Assembly: GCA_964591705.1 (NCBI GenBank)
Contig: CAZQCX010000001.1
Coordinates: 1-64,000 of the forward strand
Length of the DNA stretch: 64,000 bases
DNA from: UBA11855 sp964591705
GTDB taxonomy: Archaea; Thermoproteota; Bathyarchaeia; Bathyarchaeales; Bathycorpusculaceae
Direction of reading: 5' to 3'
Numbering within the stretch: the stretch's first letter is position 1; each line of letters begins with the position of its first letter. The translations under genes were made by a program, and so were the position numbers. This document shows positions 1 through 8,347 of this stretch, piece after piece. Under the pieces are notes generated by a model. It was given only the letters and a program-made list of their open reading frames with translations, made no database searches and was not told the DNA's origin.

Positions 1-242
1 TATAGCATTAAGAAATAGCCCCCATTTTAGTGACGCAGATGGAAAAACCTTCATTGTTGCCAGTTTTTCCCTCCTAACTTTGCGCGGACTTCCATTAAGA
101 CTGCAAAAAAGGTTAACACATCTAAAATAGGACAGCGCCAGCTTCTTTTATTGAGCCTGCCTCAACCTGTTGTTCACAAGTCAATGAAGTTGGATGTTAA
201 AGTACTAGGGAAGGAAGAAGAGGTCTGGATGTTCTGAGATGA
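1..242. other. Left-edge region without a recognisable gene
   Basis: This stretch lies downstream of the metK stop. A short plus-strand frame is open from the window edge for about 43 codons, but it resembles nothing I recognise. I see no tRNA, strong hairpin or repeat. It may hold the end of a gene that starts outside the window. Confidence 0.3.
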
Positions 243-1442
243 CTATTCTTTTTTGTACTTTCTTAGCGCCGTTTTAAGATATTCGGCTTTGTCCGTCTTC
301 TCCCAAGTGAAGTCTGGGTCATCTCTGCCAAAGTGTCCAAACACAGAGGTTTTCCTGTAGATTGGTCTAAAAAGGCGCAAGTGTTCTATGATTGCCTTGG
401 GTCGCATGTCAAAATTGTCTCTTACCAGTTTGAGTATATCTTCGTCAGGTAGTTTTCCTGTGCCGTTGGTGTTGATGAATACTGATATCGGATTTGCAAC
501 TCCTATCGCGTACGATATTTGTACTCCGCACTCATCTGCCAATCCCGCGGCAACAATATTCTTGGCTATGTAGCGAGCTATGTAGCAACCGGATCGATCG
601 ACCTTTGAAGGATCCTTTCCTGAGAAGCATCCCCCACCATGACTTCCGAAACCGCCATAGGTATCGACTATTATTTTACGTCCGGTCAATCCAGAATCTG
701 CAAGCGTTCCGCCAATGACAAACCTGCCTGTACCGTTGACAATAAAAGTCGTTTCACCATCAAGCATGCTGGCTGGTATTACGTTCTTGATTACTTGGTT
801 TATTATGTCCTCTCTCATTTGCTCCCTGTCAATTTTGTCTGTGTGCTGAGCTGCAATTACGACGGCTGTTACTCTTTTTGGTTTACCGTCGCAATACTCT
901 ACTGTAACTTGGGATTTGCAATCCGGACGCAAATAAGGCAGTATCGCCTCCTTTCTACAATCAGCAAGCCTTTTGACAAGCTTGTGAGCCAGCATTATTG
1001 GCATCGGCATCAGTTCTCCAGTTTCGTTTGTAGCATACCCAAACATCATACCTTGATCTCCAGCGCCTTGCTCATGCTCTTTGGTTTCGTTCACACCCAT
1101 TGCGATATCCGGTGATTGCTCTTCGATGGAAACCAAAACTCCACAAGTTTGCCAATCCAGACCATCTTTGGCGTTGTCGAGTCCTATCTCCTTCAGAGTT
1201 TTTCTGACAATTTTGGGTATGGATACGTAACATGAAGTTGTTATTTGACCCGTGACTATGACGTTTCCTTGCATCACGAGAGTTTCGGCGTCCACTCTCG
1301 CTTTCGGATCATTGCAAAGTATTGCGTCCAAAATAGCATCTGAGACCTGATCTGCAACCTTATCGGGGTGGCCCTCCCCCACTGACTCAGAAGTAAACAA
1401 GTATCTTCCATTTGGGTTTCTCATGAAACGCCCTTCACTCAA
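243..1442 (-). CDS. metK: S-adenosylmethionine synthetase, bacterial/eukaryotic-type MetK
   Basis: Methionine adenosyltransferase makes S-adenosylmethionine from methionine and ATP in the cytosol. The 399-residue product shows the classical bacterial/eukaryotic MetK signatures: GHPDK at residues 24-28, GAGDQG at 126-131, and the P-loop-like GGGCFSGKDPSKVDRS at about 269-284. Its length fits bacterial MetK (380-400). Most archaea use a very divergent MAT without these motifs, so this copy points to gene transfer from bacteria, although bacterial-type copies may be normal in this lineage. The long frame starts with TTG; an ATG six codons in (1424) follows a purine-rich GAAGGG and may be the real start. 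A TATA-like ATTTAG element lies just upstream near 1456-1466. SAM from this enzyme would feed the many radical SAM proteins and methyltransferases nearby. Confidence 0.93.
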   Translation of the reverse strand: MSEGRFMRNPNGRYLFTSESVGEGHPDKVADQVSDAILDAILCNDPKARVDAETLVMQGNVIVTGQITTSCYVSIPKIVRKTLKEIGLDNAKDGLDWQTCGVLVSIEEQSPDIAMGVNETKEHEQGAGDQGMMFGYATNETGELMPMPIMLAHKLVKRLADCRKEAILPYLRPDCKSQVTVEYCDGKPKRVTAVVIAAQHTDKIDREQMREDIINQVIKNVIPASMLDGETTFIVNGTGRFVIGGTLADSGLTGRKIIVDTYGGFGSHGGGCFSGKDPSKVDRSGCYIARYIAKNIVAAGLADECGVQISYAIGVANPISVFINTNGTGKLPDEDILKLVRDNFDMRPKAIIEHLRLFRPIYRKTSVFGHFGRDDPDFTWEKTDKAEYLKTALRKYKKE

Positions 1443-2020
1443 TTCCGCGGAACGCTAAATAACTTTGCACTTTTCTTAAAAGGCTTTCTGTGCGTTGCTC
1501 ATCTCCTTAACAACTGGAAAATGGCAAATCTATCGTGTTAGGTAGCTCTCAAGAACAGATTTATGGAGTACTAGACAACAATTAGATATGCTGTGCAAAG
1601 AAAAGTGGCGTGGTCTGTGGGGGATTGTAGCTAATAAGTGAAAATAGGCATTTATCTCTTGTAGGTTCAAGGGCGGTCGATCCAGCAGAAATTGATTGCC
1701 GACGGCACCATCAAGGAACAACCAATCCAACTTCTGAAAAGCAAGGCGTTGCTGTAATTTGGAGGCTACACATTTGATAATGCAGATATGCCTCACTTGT
1801 TTCAGTCCAATGTGAAACCGCCTTGAAAATGCAACAGGCTTCAACAAAACTTCGGGTGGGTTCCTTTCGGGGTCTTGCGATTGGAATAGAGCCCATTCCA
1901 GATAGATCTGATAAAACCATTCGTATCACTCAGAGAATACACGGCTTCCCAGCTTCTATTCGATAACTCTTGTTATGCGACAAATTATAATAGTCAGCCG
2001 CCAAAGATAAGGTTGGGTGA
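1443..2020. other. Intergenic region between metK and the DUF4443 gene
   Basis: About 580 bases separate metK from the rightward DUF4443 gene. Two minus-strand open frames of 105 and 72 codons occur here, but their amino-acid content is not protein-like and they match no family I know. The divergent promoters of both flanking genes must lie here. A small hairpin (GGAAT...ATTCC) sits near 1881-1897. It looks superficially like a tRNA T-arm but lacks the T-loop consensus and the other arms. I see nothing else. Confidence 0.4.
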
Positions 2021-2662
2021 GTGATAACTTTCACGTTCAAACAGTTCATCGAAAATATCGCAAACCCAACTGCTCCAGGGCCTTCTACTACCTTCAAGGT
2101 GTCGCATGTTTTTTACGCATTGGAGCTCATGTCGGAAAGCCCTATAGGCAGGAACAAACTGGCAAAGCAGCTTGGCATAGGTGAAGGCGCTATCCGCACA
2201 TTAATCAACCGCCTGAAGCAAATTGGCTTGATATGTACATCCAAGGAGGGGTGCAGTCTAACTACCAAAGGACAAGACGTGTGGAAGGTTTTCAAGGAGT
2301 ACTTTCCAACTCGGGTGGAGATGAGGGAAAGCGATCTCATCAGGGCTGATCACAGCTATGCTTTCTTGATTAAGGCAAGTGGACACAAGGTCAGGTCAGG
2401 AATTGAACAAAGGGATGCAGCCATAGTGGCAGGGGCGCAACGTGCAGTGGTTGTGGTGTGTGAGAATGGCCTCTTGGCCATAGATTCAGTCAGCGCCAAC
2501 GTTGCAGCACTATTTCCTCATTCAGCAAGTCAAATTATGAATTCCATGAATCCACAGAACCAAGATGTAGTCATAATCGTCGGGGCTAAGACTCTGCTGA
2601 ACGCCAAACATGGGGCCTTTGCGGCGAGCTGGACCTTAGTTAATGGGAGCAATGGAGGATAG
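2021..2662 (+). CDS. DUF4443 winged-helix protein
   Basis: This 213-residue protein has an N-terminal winged helix-turn-helix at about residues 25-90, including a segment like IGRNKLAKQLGIGEGAIRTL, followed by a C-terminal domain of the archaeal DUF4443 type. It is probably a DNA-binding regulator. Its ligand and targets are unknown, although the C-terminal half looks like a small-molecule or redox sensing module (inference). Translation starts at a GTG, with GGTTGGGTGA immediately upstream. The gene ends 12 bases before the convergent GPN GTPase gene. Confidence 0.75.
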   Translation: MITFTFKQFIENIANPTAPGPSTTFKVSHVFYALELMSESPIGRNKLAKQLGIGEGAIRTLINRLKQIGLICTSKEGCSLTTKGQDVWKVFKEYFPTRVEMRESDLIRADHSYAFLIKASGHKVRSGIEQRDAAIVAGAQRAVVVVCENGLLAIDSVSANVAALFPHSASQIMNSMNPQNQDVVIIVGAKTLLNAKHGAFAASWTLVNGSNGG

Positions 2663-2674
2663 CCCCCTTCCAGA

Positions 2675-3433
2675 CTAGTACGTGTATTTCTCTCCGCTTG
2701 TGAGAATCCGCTCAAGAGCTATATTGAAACTGTTCATTCCATCATTCGTTTTGCTCGAAATTGGAATCAGGGTGAAGCTGAGCCCAAGTTTTCTGATTGC
2801 ATGCACCATGTTTCTGCTAAAGAGCCTTCTCGCTCCTTCAAGCTGATTTATGGCGTTCTCAAGCGAATTTAGACTCGAAGACCACTCAGCGATTTTATCA
2901 ACTTCCTTCTTCGGCAACAAGTCACACTTTGATAAAACATGTACTTGTGGCTGAAAGAACCGATTGTAGACTGAGGTGGAAAGAAACATGTTGGAAACAT
3001 AATTCACTGGATTTATTGAGAAGATCGAATCAAATAGATAGACCACTGCCTTTGCTTCTTTTGTTAGCTCATTCACTATGTAGGGTCCGCTGGCGCGAAA
3101 AGCGAAAAGCTCCATCTGTCCAGGCGTATCTACTAGTACCAAGTCAGCGTTTGCAGCCTCAATGTCTTTCGTGATGTTCTCGATTTCATCAGCAATCAAA
3201 TCAGCAGCTATAATCATGGCTCCATTCGGTCCTAAATCGTATTTCTCCATAAGATCTCCAGTGTCCACATAATCCCGGATATCCACATCTGGAGAATAAG
3301 GAAGTTTGAGTGCGCCCGGGTCTAGATTGACAATAGCCACATCCTGCTGTGACATTTTAAGCCATTCTCTGAATGAAGCTGTAAGTAGTGATTTTCCAGA
3401 TCCCGCTGTTCCGATAATAAAAACAACTGGCAT
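2675..3433 (-). CDS. GPN-loop GTPase (Gpn1/XAB1-like, archaeal)
   Basis: This 252-residue GTPase belongs to the GPN-loop family, which forms dimers. The eukaryotic members help assemble RNA polymerase II; the archaeal role is less clear. The P-loop GTAGSGKS is at residues 8-15, the family-defining Gly-Pro-Asn at 68-70 (LGPNGAM), the G3 motif DTPGQ at 102-106, and a G4 variant SKCD at 168-171 in place of NKxD. The length is normal for the archaeal family. The start ATG sits in a short promoter region shared with nothing on the other strand. The gene is convergent with the DUF4443 gene and follows, in the same direction, the exported transglutaminase-like gene's neighbour strand. Confidence 0.9.
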   Translation of the reverse strand: MPVVFIIGTAGSGKSLLTASFREWLKMSQQDVAIVNLDPGALKLPYSPDVDIRDYVDTGDLMEKYDLGPNGAMIIAADLIADEIENITKDIEAANADLVLVDTPGQMELFAFRASGPYIVNELTKEAKAVVYLFDSIFSINPVNYVSNMFLSTSVYNRFFQPQVHVLSKCDLLPKKEVDKIAEWSSSLNSLENAINQLEGARRLFSRNMVHAIRKLGLSFTLIPISSKTNDGMNSFNIALERILTSGEKYTY

Positions 3434-3494
3434 ACTATTTTCCTTTGAGGCATTTAATGCTTGGGTATTCTTGTGTTATGAACATAGAATAGCT

Positions 3495-4646
3495 TTATGG
3501 TGGTATTTCCAATGCAGGTGGTTGGGGCTCTTTTGGCTCCAACTTGTTTTGACCGGCTTGTCTCGAAGCCAGCAGAGCGACTGCACCTGCAACGGTCGCA
3601 GCTATCGCTGCAATGACGAGTAAGCTTAGGAAGAGGGGGAAAATCGCTACGTCTGTCGTATTGCTTGTTGTGCCTGCGTAGGTTTCATCTCCTGCCCAGC
3701 TGGCACGAATGCCGTACACACCAGGAGTCTCGCTTTTCCAAATGTATTCAAAGCTTCCGTCTTGCAGCGTTGTAGTCTTCCCAAGAACCCGCCATCGTTG
3801 CCCACTCAAGCCGAGATAAATAGTGATATTTTCGTTGGGTTTGTTTGGGTATAAGTAACCTTGAATAGTGACGAAGTTGTTTTCTAACGTGAATGGTGGC
3901 TTGACTTTGAGCGAAAGAACACTGTTTTCAAGTTCTGTGAAGCCTGCGGAAACTTGCCCTGGTGCGACTTCTTCTGCATTTGATAGCGCAAGTATTTGAG
4001 CCTTAGCTGTTTTCAGGTTTTCGGGGCACTCTCCAACTCTCCATCCAGTTGTCCAATTTCCTCCTGTGCATTCCGCTATATAGTAAGGTAATCCTTCAAA
4101 GTCGAACTTGTAGACTCCTGTTCGCGCGTCCTCAGGAGGGTTTGTAAGGTGAACTCCGATGTTCATGTGTTTTTTTTCTTCAAAATAGAAGAGAACGACT
4201 TTTAGCTCGCCAGCACTTACTATCGATGCTGCCACAAATGAAAAAATATCGCAATCGCCCCTGCCATCTAGGAGAGTTTGCACCGGATATTTGCCCAAAG
4301 TAGTCTCCACATAGGTCATCTGATGGACGATCGCGAGTGCAGCATTGACGAAGTCTTCTTCATTCCTGTATAGCTTCAGCAAGGTGTCTGATATCGGCTT
4401 CACTGAATAAGGCGTTACAAACTTTGAGAACTCATTAATTGAGTGTATGGCACGGTTCTTTTCTGCATAGTATTCAACGAGTGTTTGAGGAACCACAACA
4501 TTTAGCGTGTACGCTGGCAAACCAGTTTTGGTATCCAGCAAACGGAAAGAAATGGCGTTGTTTTGTGCTGTTGTGAGCAACGCTAATGAGGACAGCATTA
4601 AAAACATCAGGAGAAAAGCGGTGGCTTTTGACAGGTGGTTTTTCAT
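3495..4646 (-). CDS. Membrane-anchored transglutaminase-like surface protein
   Basis: This 383-residue protein is probably exported. It has an N-terminal signal segment (about residues 8-27), a transglutaminase/papain-like core, an Ig-like beta domain (about 225-330) and one C-terminal membrane segment (about 335-360) ending in a short Pro/Glu-rich cytoplasmic tail. The core shows GRGDCDIFSF with a likely nucleophile Cys132 and a following His (160 or 166) in KKHMNIGVH, as in the transglutaminase-like Cys-His-Asp fold. It could be a protease or a protein cross-linker on the cell surface; the sequence does not say which. Several Asn-X-Thr/Ser sites in the outer part fit archaeal N-glycosylation. 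Confidence 0.75.
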   Translation of the reverse strand: MKNHLSKATAFLLMFLMLSSLALLTTAQNNAISFRLLDTKTGLPAYTLNVVVPQTLVEYYAEKNRAIHSINEFSKFVTPYSVKPISDTLLKLYRNEEDFVNAALAIVHQMTYVETTLGKYPVQTLLDGRGDCDIFSFVAASIVSAGELKVVLFYFEEKKHMNIGVHLTNPPEDARTGVYKFDFEGLPYYIAECTGGNWTTGWRVGECPENLKTAKAQILALSNAEEVAPGQVSAGFTELENSVLSLKVKPPFTLENNFVTIQGYLYPNKPNENITIYLGLSGQRWRVLGKTTTLQDGSFEYIWKSETPGVYGIRASWAGDETYAGTTSNTTDVAIFPLFLSLLVIAAIAATVAGAVALLASRQAGQNKLEPKEPQPPALEIPP

Positions 4647-4728
4647 TTGTTCCTCACAAGTTCATTTCCAAACAAGTTTATGGACGTTGTGAATGCCTAA
4701 TAAGTAGGCGAATTACTTTGTCTACGGG

Positions 4729-5532
4729 CTATGTCTCCATGAACACATTTCCGCCTAGTTGTACAGTCAAACGAGCAAGTTGGTTTGCCGCTTTTTCCAA
4801 TTTCTCCTCAGGTTTTTCGTTCTCTGATGCTGTGAGGGAGAAATGTATCTCAAGATGTGGTTCATCTTCTACTCCTTTGGGATGTGATTTTACATAGACA
4901 GAAGGGTTGTCATTCATCACTTGTTCTATAAGCGGGGCCATCTTCGATTCCATAATCTTGCTTACATGGATTCTCTTTTCGTAGAAAGAAATGTTGCTGG
5001 AAGCTTCGCGCAGTATAGGTACCACAGTATCCTCAAAAATAGCTTTCATCTCGCTGGGAACGCCAGGCAGTGATACTATCTTTGTGGTGCAAGTCTCTGC
5101 TAAGACAGCTGGTGCGGTTCCTATAGGGTTCGGTATAGGCTTGGTTCCTTGCGGAATTGTTGCCATCTTGATTCTATGGGGGGTCAGTTCACTTTCTTCG
5201 ATGCCTTTCTTCTTGGAGTATGACTCATATTTCTCTCTAACCATTTTCAATGCTTCTTGATTGATCTCCAACTCGCGGTTCAACGCCTTTGATAGCCCTT
5301 GCAAGGTTTTATCATCAAATGTAGGTCCCAATCCACCAGTCGTCACAATAAGTTGCGTGTGTCTTTGTAATGCTTCGCTTAGGGTGGCGGAGATTTCCTC
5401 AACTTCATCAGACACTACTGTTATTCTCCTCACAGTGGTTCCCAGAAACGTAGCGCGTCTAGAAATCCATTGGGCATTAGTATTTGATGTAGTGCCGCTC
5501 AAGAGTTCGTTGCCAATACATACTATTTCCAT
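4729..5532 (-). CDS. CinA-type MoaB-domain protein (NMN deamidase-related)
   Basis: This is the molybdopterin-binding-like (MoaB/Mog) domain of the CinA family. It begins at the canonical MEIVCIGNELLSG, carries the TTGGLGPTFDD motif, and later SLPGVPSEM. The frame is open to 5574, but the ATG at 5532 gives the usual family start and removes 14 unrelated residues. The resulting 267 residues match stand-alone archaeal CinA-N proteins, which lack the C-terminal nicotinamide-nucleotide amidase domain. Members are implicated in pyrophosphate hydrolysis of damaged nucleotides such as ADP-ribose; that activity is inferred here. A small zinc-ribbon gene lies just upstream in the same direction and may be co-transcribed. 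Confidence 0.85.
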   Translation of the reverse strand: MEIVCIGNELLSGTTSNTNAQWISRRATFLGTTVRRITVVSDEVEEISATLSEALQRHTQLIVTTGGLGPTFDDKTLQGLSKALNRELEINQEALKMVREKYESYSKKKGIEESELTPHRIKMATIPQGTKPIPNPIGTAPAVLAETCTTKIVSLPGVPSEMKAIFEDTVVPILREASSNISFYEKRIHVSKIMESKMAPLIEQVMNDNPSVYVKSHPKGVEDEPHLEIHFSLTASENEKPEEKLEKAANQLARLTVQLGGNVFMET

Positions 5533-5639
5533 GCTGCAAGCCAATGGGTTCACTTCCTCGATTCGATCGTGCAAAACTGTTGTTTTTGTCTATGCACAAT
5601 GCTCACTGCTTTAGATCCTGCTGGACTTTAGTACCTATG

Positions 5640-5846
5640 CTACCTCTTCTTGCTAAGCCACCATTTCAGGTATTCTTTTCTTCTGTTCTCTTTCTCTTCT
5701 TCAGCCGATTCTCCACTCGGTCTCAGCCTATCTCTGAGTTCCATTAGTTCTTGCTGGGTCACTGACAATCCACAACTCTTGCAAGTGTAATGCTTGGTGG
5801 CAATGGAGTAATGCATTTCTCCACCACATTCTGGGCAGTATGGCAT
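5640..5846 (-). CDS. Small zinc-ribbon protein
   Basis: This 68-residue protein has a rubredoxin-like zinc ribbon with Cys4-x2-Cys7 and Cys22-x2-Cys25 (CPEC and CKSC). A highly charged helical tail rich in Glu, Arg and Lys follows and ends WLSKKR. Such proteins are common in Thermoproteota and are often annotated only as hypothetical. Nucleic-acid or protein binding is plausible, but no specific function can be read from the sequence. It sits between the CinA-type gene and htpX, all on the minus strand. Confidence 0.75.
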   Translation of the reverse strand: MPYCPECGGEMHYSIATKHYTCKSCGLSVTQQELMELRDRLRPSGESAEEEKENRRKEYLKWWLSKKR

Positions 5847-5965
5847 CTGTGTTCACTCGATCAGAGATAGCTTTCTTGAAGAATATTAGTCTTCGCTTGG
5901 TGTATGTCGACCGAATAAAAGACTGGTATTTTGAATGATTTCAGTTTGGCGAGAAAGATGTCGCG

Positions 5966-7057
5966 TTAGACATGCGCATAGACCCGTTCTTGGGTGTATT
6001 TTCCTGATTCCATTTCGTTTTCTATCTCCCGTAACAGCAGTATGCGCCTGAAGGTTGGAGGATGTGTTGCAAAATAGCTGTTCAGAGTTGCCCATGTTGA
6101 TTTAGCCTCTTTTTCCATGGCGAGTTGCAGTTCACGTTCGTCTAAGACACCATCTCGGTCTAAATCGTAATCCGATTTGCTGTCCATTATCTGTTGGATT
6201 TCTTGTTTCGCTTGGGCCGGATCTCCAATGTAGAATGCTCTTGCACCTTCTGGGGGTTTGGGCGATATTGACAAGCCATAAGTGATTTTGGCAAGTCCAC
6301 TTTCTAGGTTTTTTGGTGACCCAGTCAAATAAGCCGAGTATGCATCAGCATAGTGCTCGCGAAGTCTGCTAAGTCTCATAACACTGAGGAAAGTGACGAG
6401 GTAGACCACAAAGGAAAGAACGCCAATGGCAATAAAAATTACGCCTGGATTCCCTTCCCTGTCTCTTTGCCTGGAATATGAACTGACCGCGCCAGCTCGA
6501 AAGGCGACTTGGGCAATCATATATGCAATCAACGGAAGTGCTGAAAGCACCGTCATAATAATGAAATCCCTGTGTTTGATGTGACCAAGTTCATGTGCCA
6601 CGACGCCTTTGATCTCATCTTGATTCAGGCTTTTGAGTAAACCTTCGTGAACACCTAGCGTAGCACCGGTTGAAGTTGTGCCAAAGACAAAAGCGTTTGG
6701 CGTGCTATTTGGAACAATAGCGACTCTGGGCATCGGCACACCACTTTTTTCCGCCATTTCCTTAACCATTGACTGCAACCATGGGTTTTCGCCTGTTTTG
6801 AGGTATTGCAGGCGGGTGGTGGCGCTCACAACAGCTGGTCCGATGAGATACTGAAACAGTATGAAAAGCGCAGTCCCTCCGAGGACGAGGAGGAGACCTG
6901 TTAGGGTGTCAAAGCCAAAAAAATAGTATTGAATGACAAAAACAATGCCAAGAAGGAATAGGCCGAATATGAAGGAAGCAATGAAAATGCTCGTTCCCAT
7001 TGCCATTTTCAAGCTAGACAGACCAGGCATTCTCTCACACTCTGTTATTTCAAGCAA
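5966..7057 (-). CDS. htpX: HtpX-like M48 membrane metalloprotease with EF-hand loop
   Basis: This zinc-dependent membrane protease of peptidase family M48B probably degrades misfolded membrane proteins. The 363-residue product has two N-terminal membrane segments (about 22-45 and 52-75), the zinc site HELGH at 155-159, two more hydrophobic segments (about 165-190 and 205-228), and a third-ligand region REHYADAYSA with Glu234. Unusually, between the catalytic core and the C-terminal THPPTFRR motif it carries a perfect 12-residue EF-hand-type loop, DLDRDGVLDERE, at residues 298-309, followed by a helix. That suggests calcium control (inference). The exact start is uncertain: Met10, Met18 and Met20 are all possible before the first membrane segment. 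Confidence 0.88.
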   Translation of the reverse strand: MLEITECERMPGLSSLKMAMGTSIFIASFIFGLFLLGIVFVIQYYFFGFDTLTGLLLVLGGTALFILFQYLIGPAVVSATTRLQYLKTGENPWLQSMVKEMAEKSGVPMPRVAIVPNSTPNAFVFGTTSTGATLGVHEGLLKSLNQDEIKGVVAHELGHIKHRDFIIMTVLSALPLIAYMIAQVAFRAGAVSSYSRQRDREGNPGVIFIAIGVLSFVVYLVTFLSVMRLSRLREHYADAYSAYLTGSPKNLESGLAKITYGLSISPKPPEGARAFYIGDPAQAKQEIQQIMDSKSDYDLDRDGVLDERELQLAMEKEAKSTWATLNSYFATHPPTFRRILLLREIENEMESGKYTQERVYAHV

Positions 7058-7134
7058 GTAACAAATATAAAATTAAGCATTTCCAAACTGAATCTCCTAA
7101 ACCCAAAAGGTTGCATTGGTACCATAGTCGGCGC

Positions 7135-8115
7135 TCAGATGGGGTAGTTCCCACAGACTTTGCAGAACTGTATCTTTGTTTTGACGTAGCTACTGCACAT
7201 GGGGCATTGTATTCCACCATTGTTTGGATAAACGTCTGACGGTTTGCCGAAGATCTTCCTGAAATGCTCGTAGTAAAGCAGCTGTTCCCTGTCTTGGATT
7301 TTGACTCCATCTTTCTCGAGGATGCTTTTCTTCTTCTCGTCGAACTCTGTGTCAGATATAAGGTCATTGAAGTGAGTCCTGAGGACAGCAGTCCCAGTTC
7401 CTTCTTCGAGCGGCGCTTTGGGTCTCCATATGACATCTGCTGGCAGCACGCCTTCATACGCTTTGCGGAGGATCCATTTGCTGTACTTGATGCCTCCATG
7501 CATATTTATCTTCATTCTAACTGGCAACTTTTTCGCCCATTCCATGAACTCTCGATCCATAAAAGGTGCTTTGATGTTCATGCCAAGAGACTGTGCCATC
7601 GGGATTGACGAAAAACTCATCTCAGTCCACATATCTTTTTGCCTCTTAACAAACTCGTCCTCTGAAAGATGGAACTGCCATGGGTATCCGAACAACTCAT
7701 CCAAAGCATCTCCCGTAAAAGCGCTTTGTATGCCTCTACTCTTAAGAATTGTCAAACCGATGTACACAGGCATGCTATTCCTAATCTCCATCGGGTCAAA
7801 TTTCCTCAAAGCAGCAATGACCTTTGGCGCGTTGCTCAAGACGTCATCACGATTAAACTCGTAAGTTTCGTGATTGAGGTTCAGGAATGTCACCATTTTC
7901 CTAACATATTCAGCATCCTTTGGATTTCCATGTTTGAAGGCTAAAGTCAGGGCAGGGATCTCTCGTTTGTACTCAACAGCCTCGTAAGCGATTATCTGAG
8001 TGTCTGTTCCGGCCGAGAACAAGATGGAATCAGCCATGTTCCTCTCTACAACTCGTTTCAACAGGGCGCGAATTTGCGGTATAAGATTGCTGCACTCTCT
8101 CTCTTCCTGTGCCAT
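7135..8115 (-). CDS. Asparagine-synthase-like ATP-pyrophosphatase with zinc ribbon
   Basis: This 326-residue protein has the synthetase (C-terminal) half of asparagine synthetase without the glutaminase domain. The PP-loop is altered: SAGTDT at residues 34-39 instead of SGGxDS. The later FTGDALDELFGYPW corresponds to the family's GDGADELFGGY motif. The C-terminus ends in a four-cysteine zinc ribbon (CPMC ... CKVC). It should adenylate a carboxyl or carbonyl group, but the substrate is unknown; asparagine, tRNA or cofactor amidation are all possible. A TATA-like element lies at 8151-8162 and a perfect dyad at 8131-8149 between it and the start, which hints at repression by a dimeric regulator. 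Confidence 0.8.
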   Translation of the reverse strand: MAQEERECSNLIPQIRALLKRVVERNMADSILFSAGTDTQIIAYEAVEYKREIPALTLAFKHGNPKDAEYVRKMVTFLNLNHETYEFNRDDVLSNAPKVIAALRKFDPMEIRNSMPVYIGLTILKSRGIQSAFTGDALDELFGYPWQFHLSEDEFVKRQKDMWTEMSFSSIPMAQSLGMNIKAPFMDREFMEWAKKLPVRMKINMHGGIKYSKWILRKAYEGVLPADVIWRPKAPLEEGTGTAVLRTHFNDLISDTEFDEKKKSILEKDGVKIQDREQLLYYEHFRKIFGKPSDVYPNNGGIQCPMCSSYVKTKIQFCKVCGNYPI

Positions 8116-8130
8116 TGGTTTTCCCTTGTA

Positions 8131-8149
8131 ACATCGATTTTGTCGATGT
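8131..8149. promoter_or_regulatory. Perfect dyad between TATA box and start of the asparagine-synthase-like gene
   Basis: The sequence ACATCGA-TTTTG-TCGATGT is a perfect 7-bp inverted repeat with a 5-nt spacer. It lies 16 bases upstream of the start codon and downstream of a TATA-like element (8151-8162, CTTAAATAG on the minus strand). A dimeric repressor bound here would block initiation. No T-run follows, so a terminator is unlikely. Confidence 0.4.
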
Positions 8150-8347
8150 CGAACTATTTAAGCCTATCTTTATGCATAAAAAAACATTGAAAATCTAAAC
8201 AGATGTTGTGGGTAGGATCAATGTGGTGAACATTATTGCACCTCCATAGGTAGCGTGATGCAGAATCGCAGTTAACTTTAAAAGCTCTGAAAAACCGTTC
8301 TATTTGACTTGTTGCTATCTACAAAATGCTTCACAACGGGAAAAGCT

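Noticed and set aside
639..1115. 158-codon plus-strand frame inside metK
   Set aside because: It is the antisense shadow of a well-conserved gene.
1711..1929. Minus-strand frame containing GMGSIPIARP, a peptide often produced by translating a tRNA T-arm region
   Set aside because: The local sequence lacks the T-loop consensus, a D-arm and an acceptor stem, so no tRNA can be folded.
7050..7499. 149-codon frame on the same strand within the asparagine-synthase-like gene
   Set aside because: It is an alternative frame of a real gene with low-complexity Ser/Arg-rich content.
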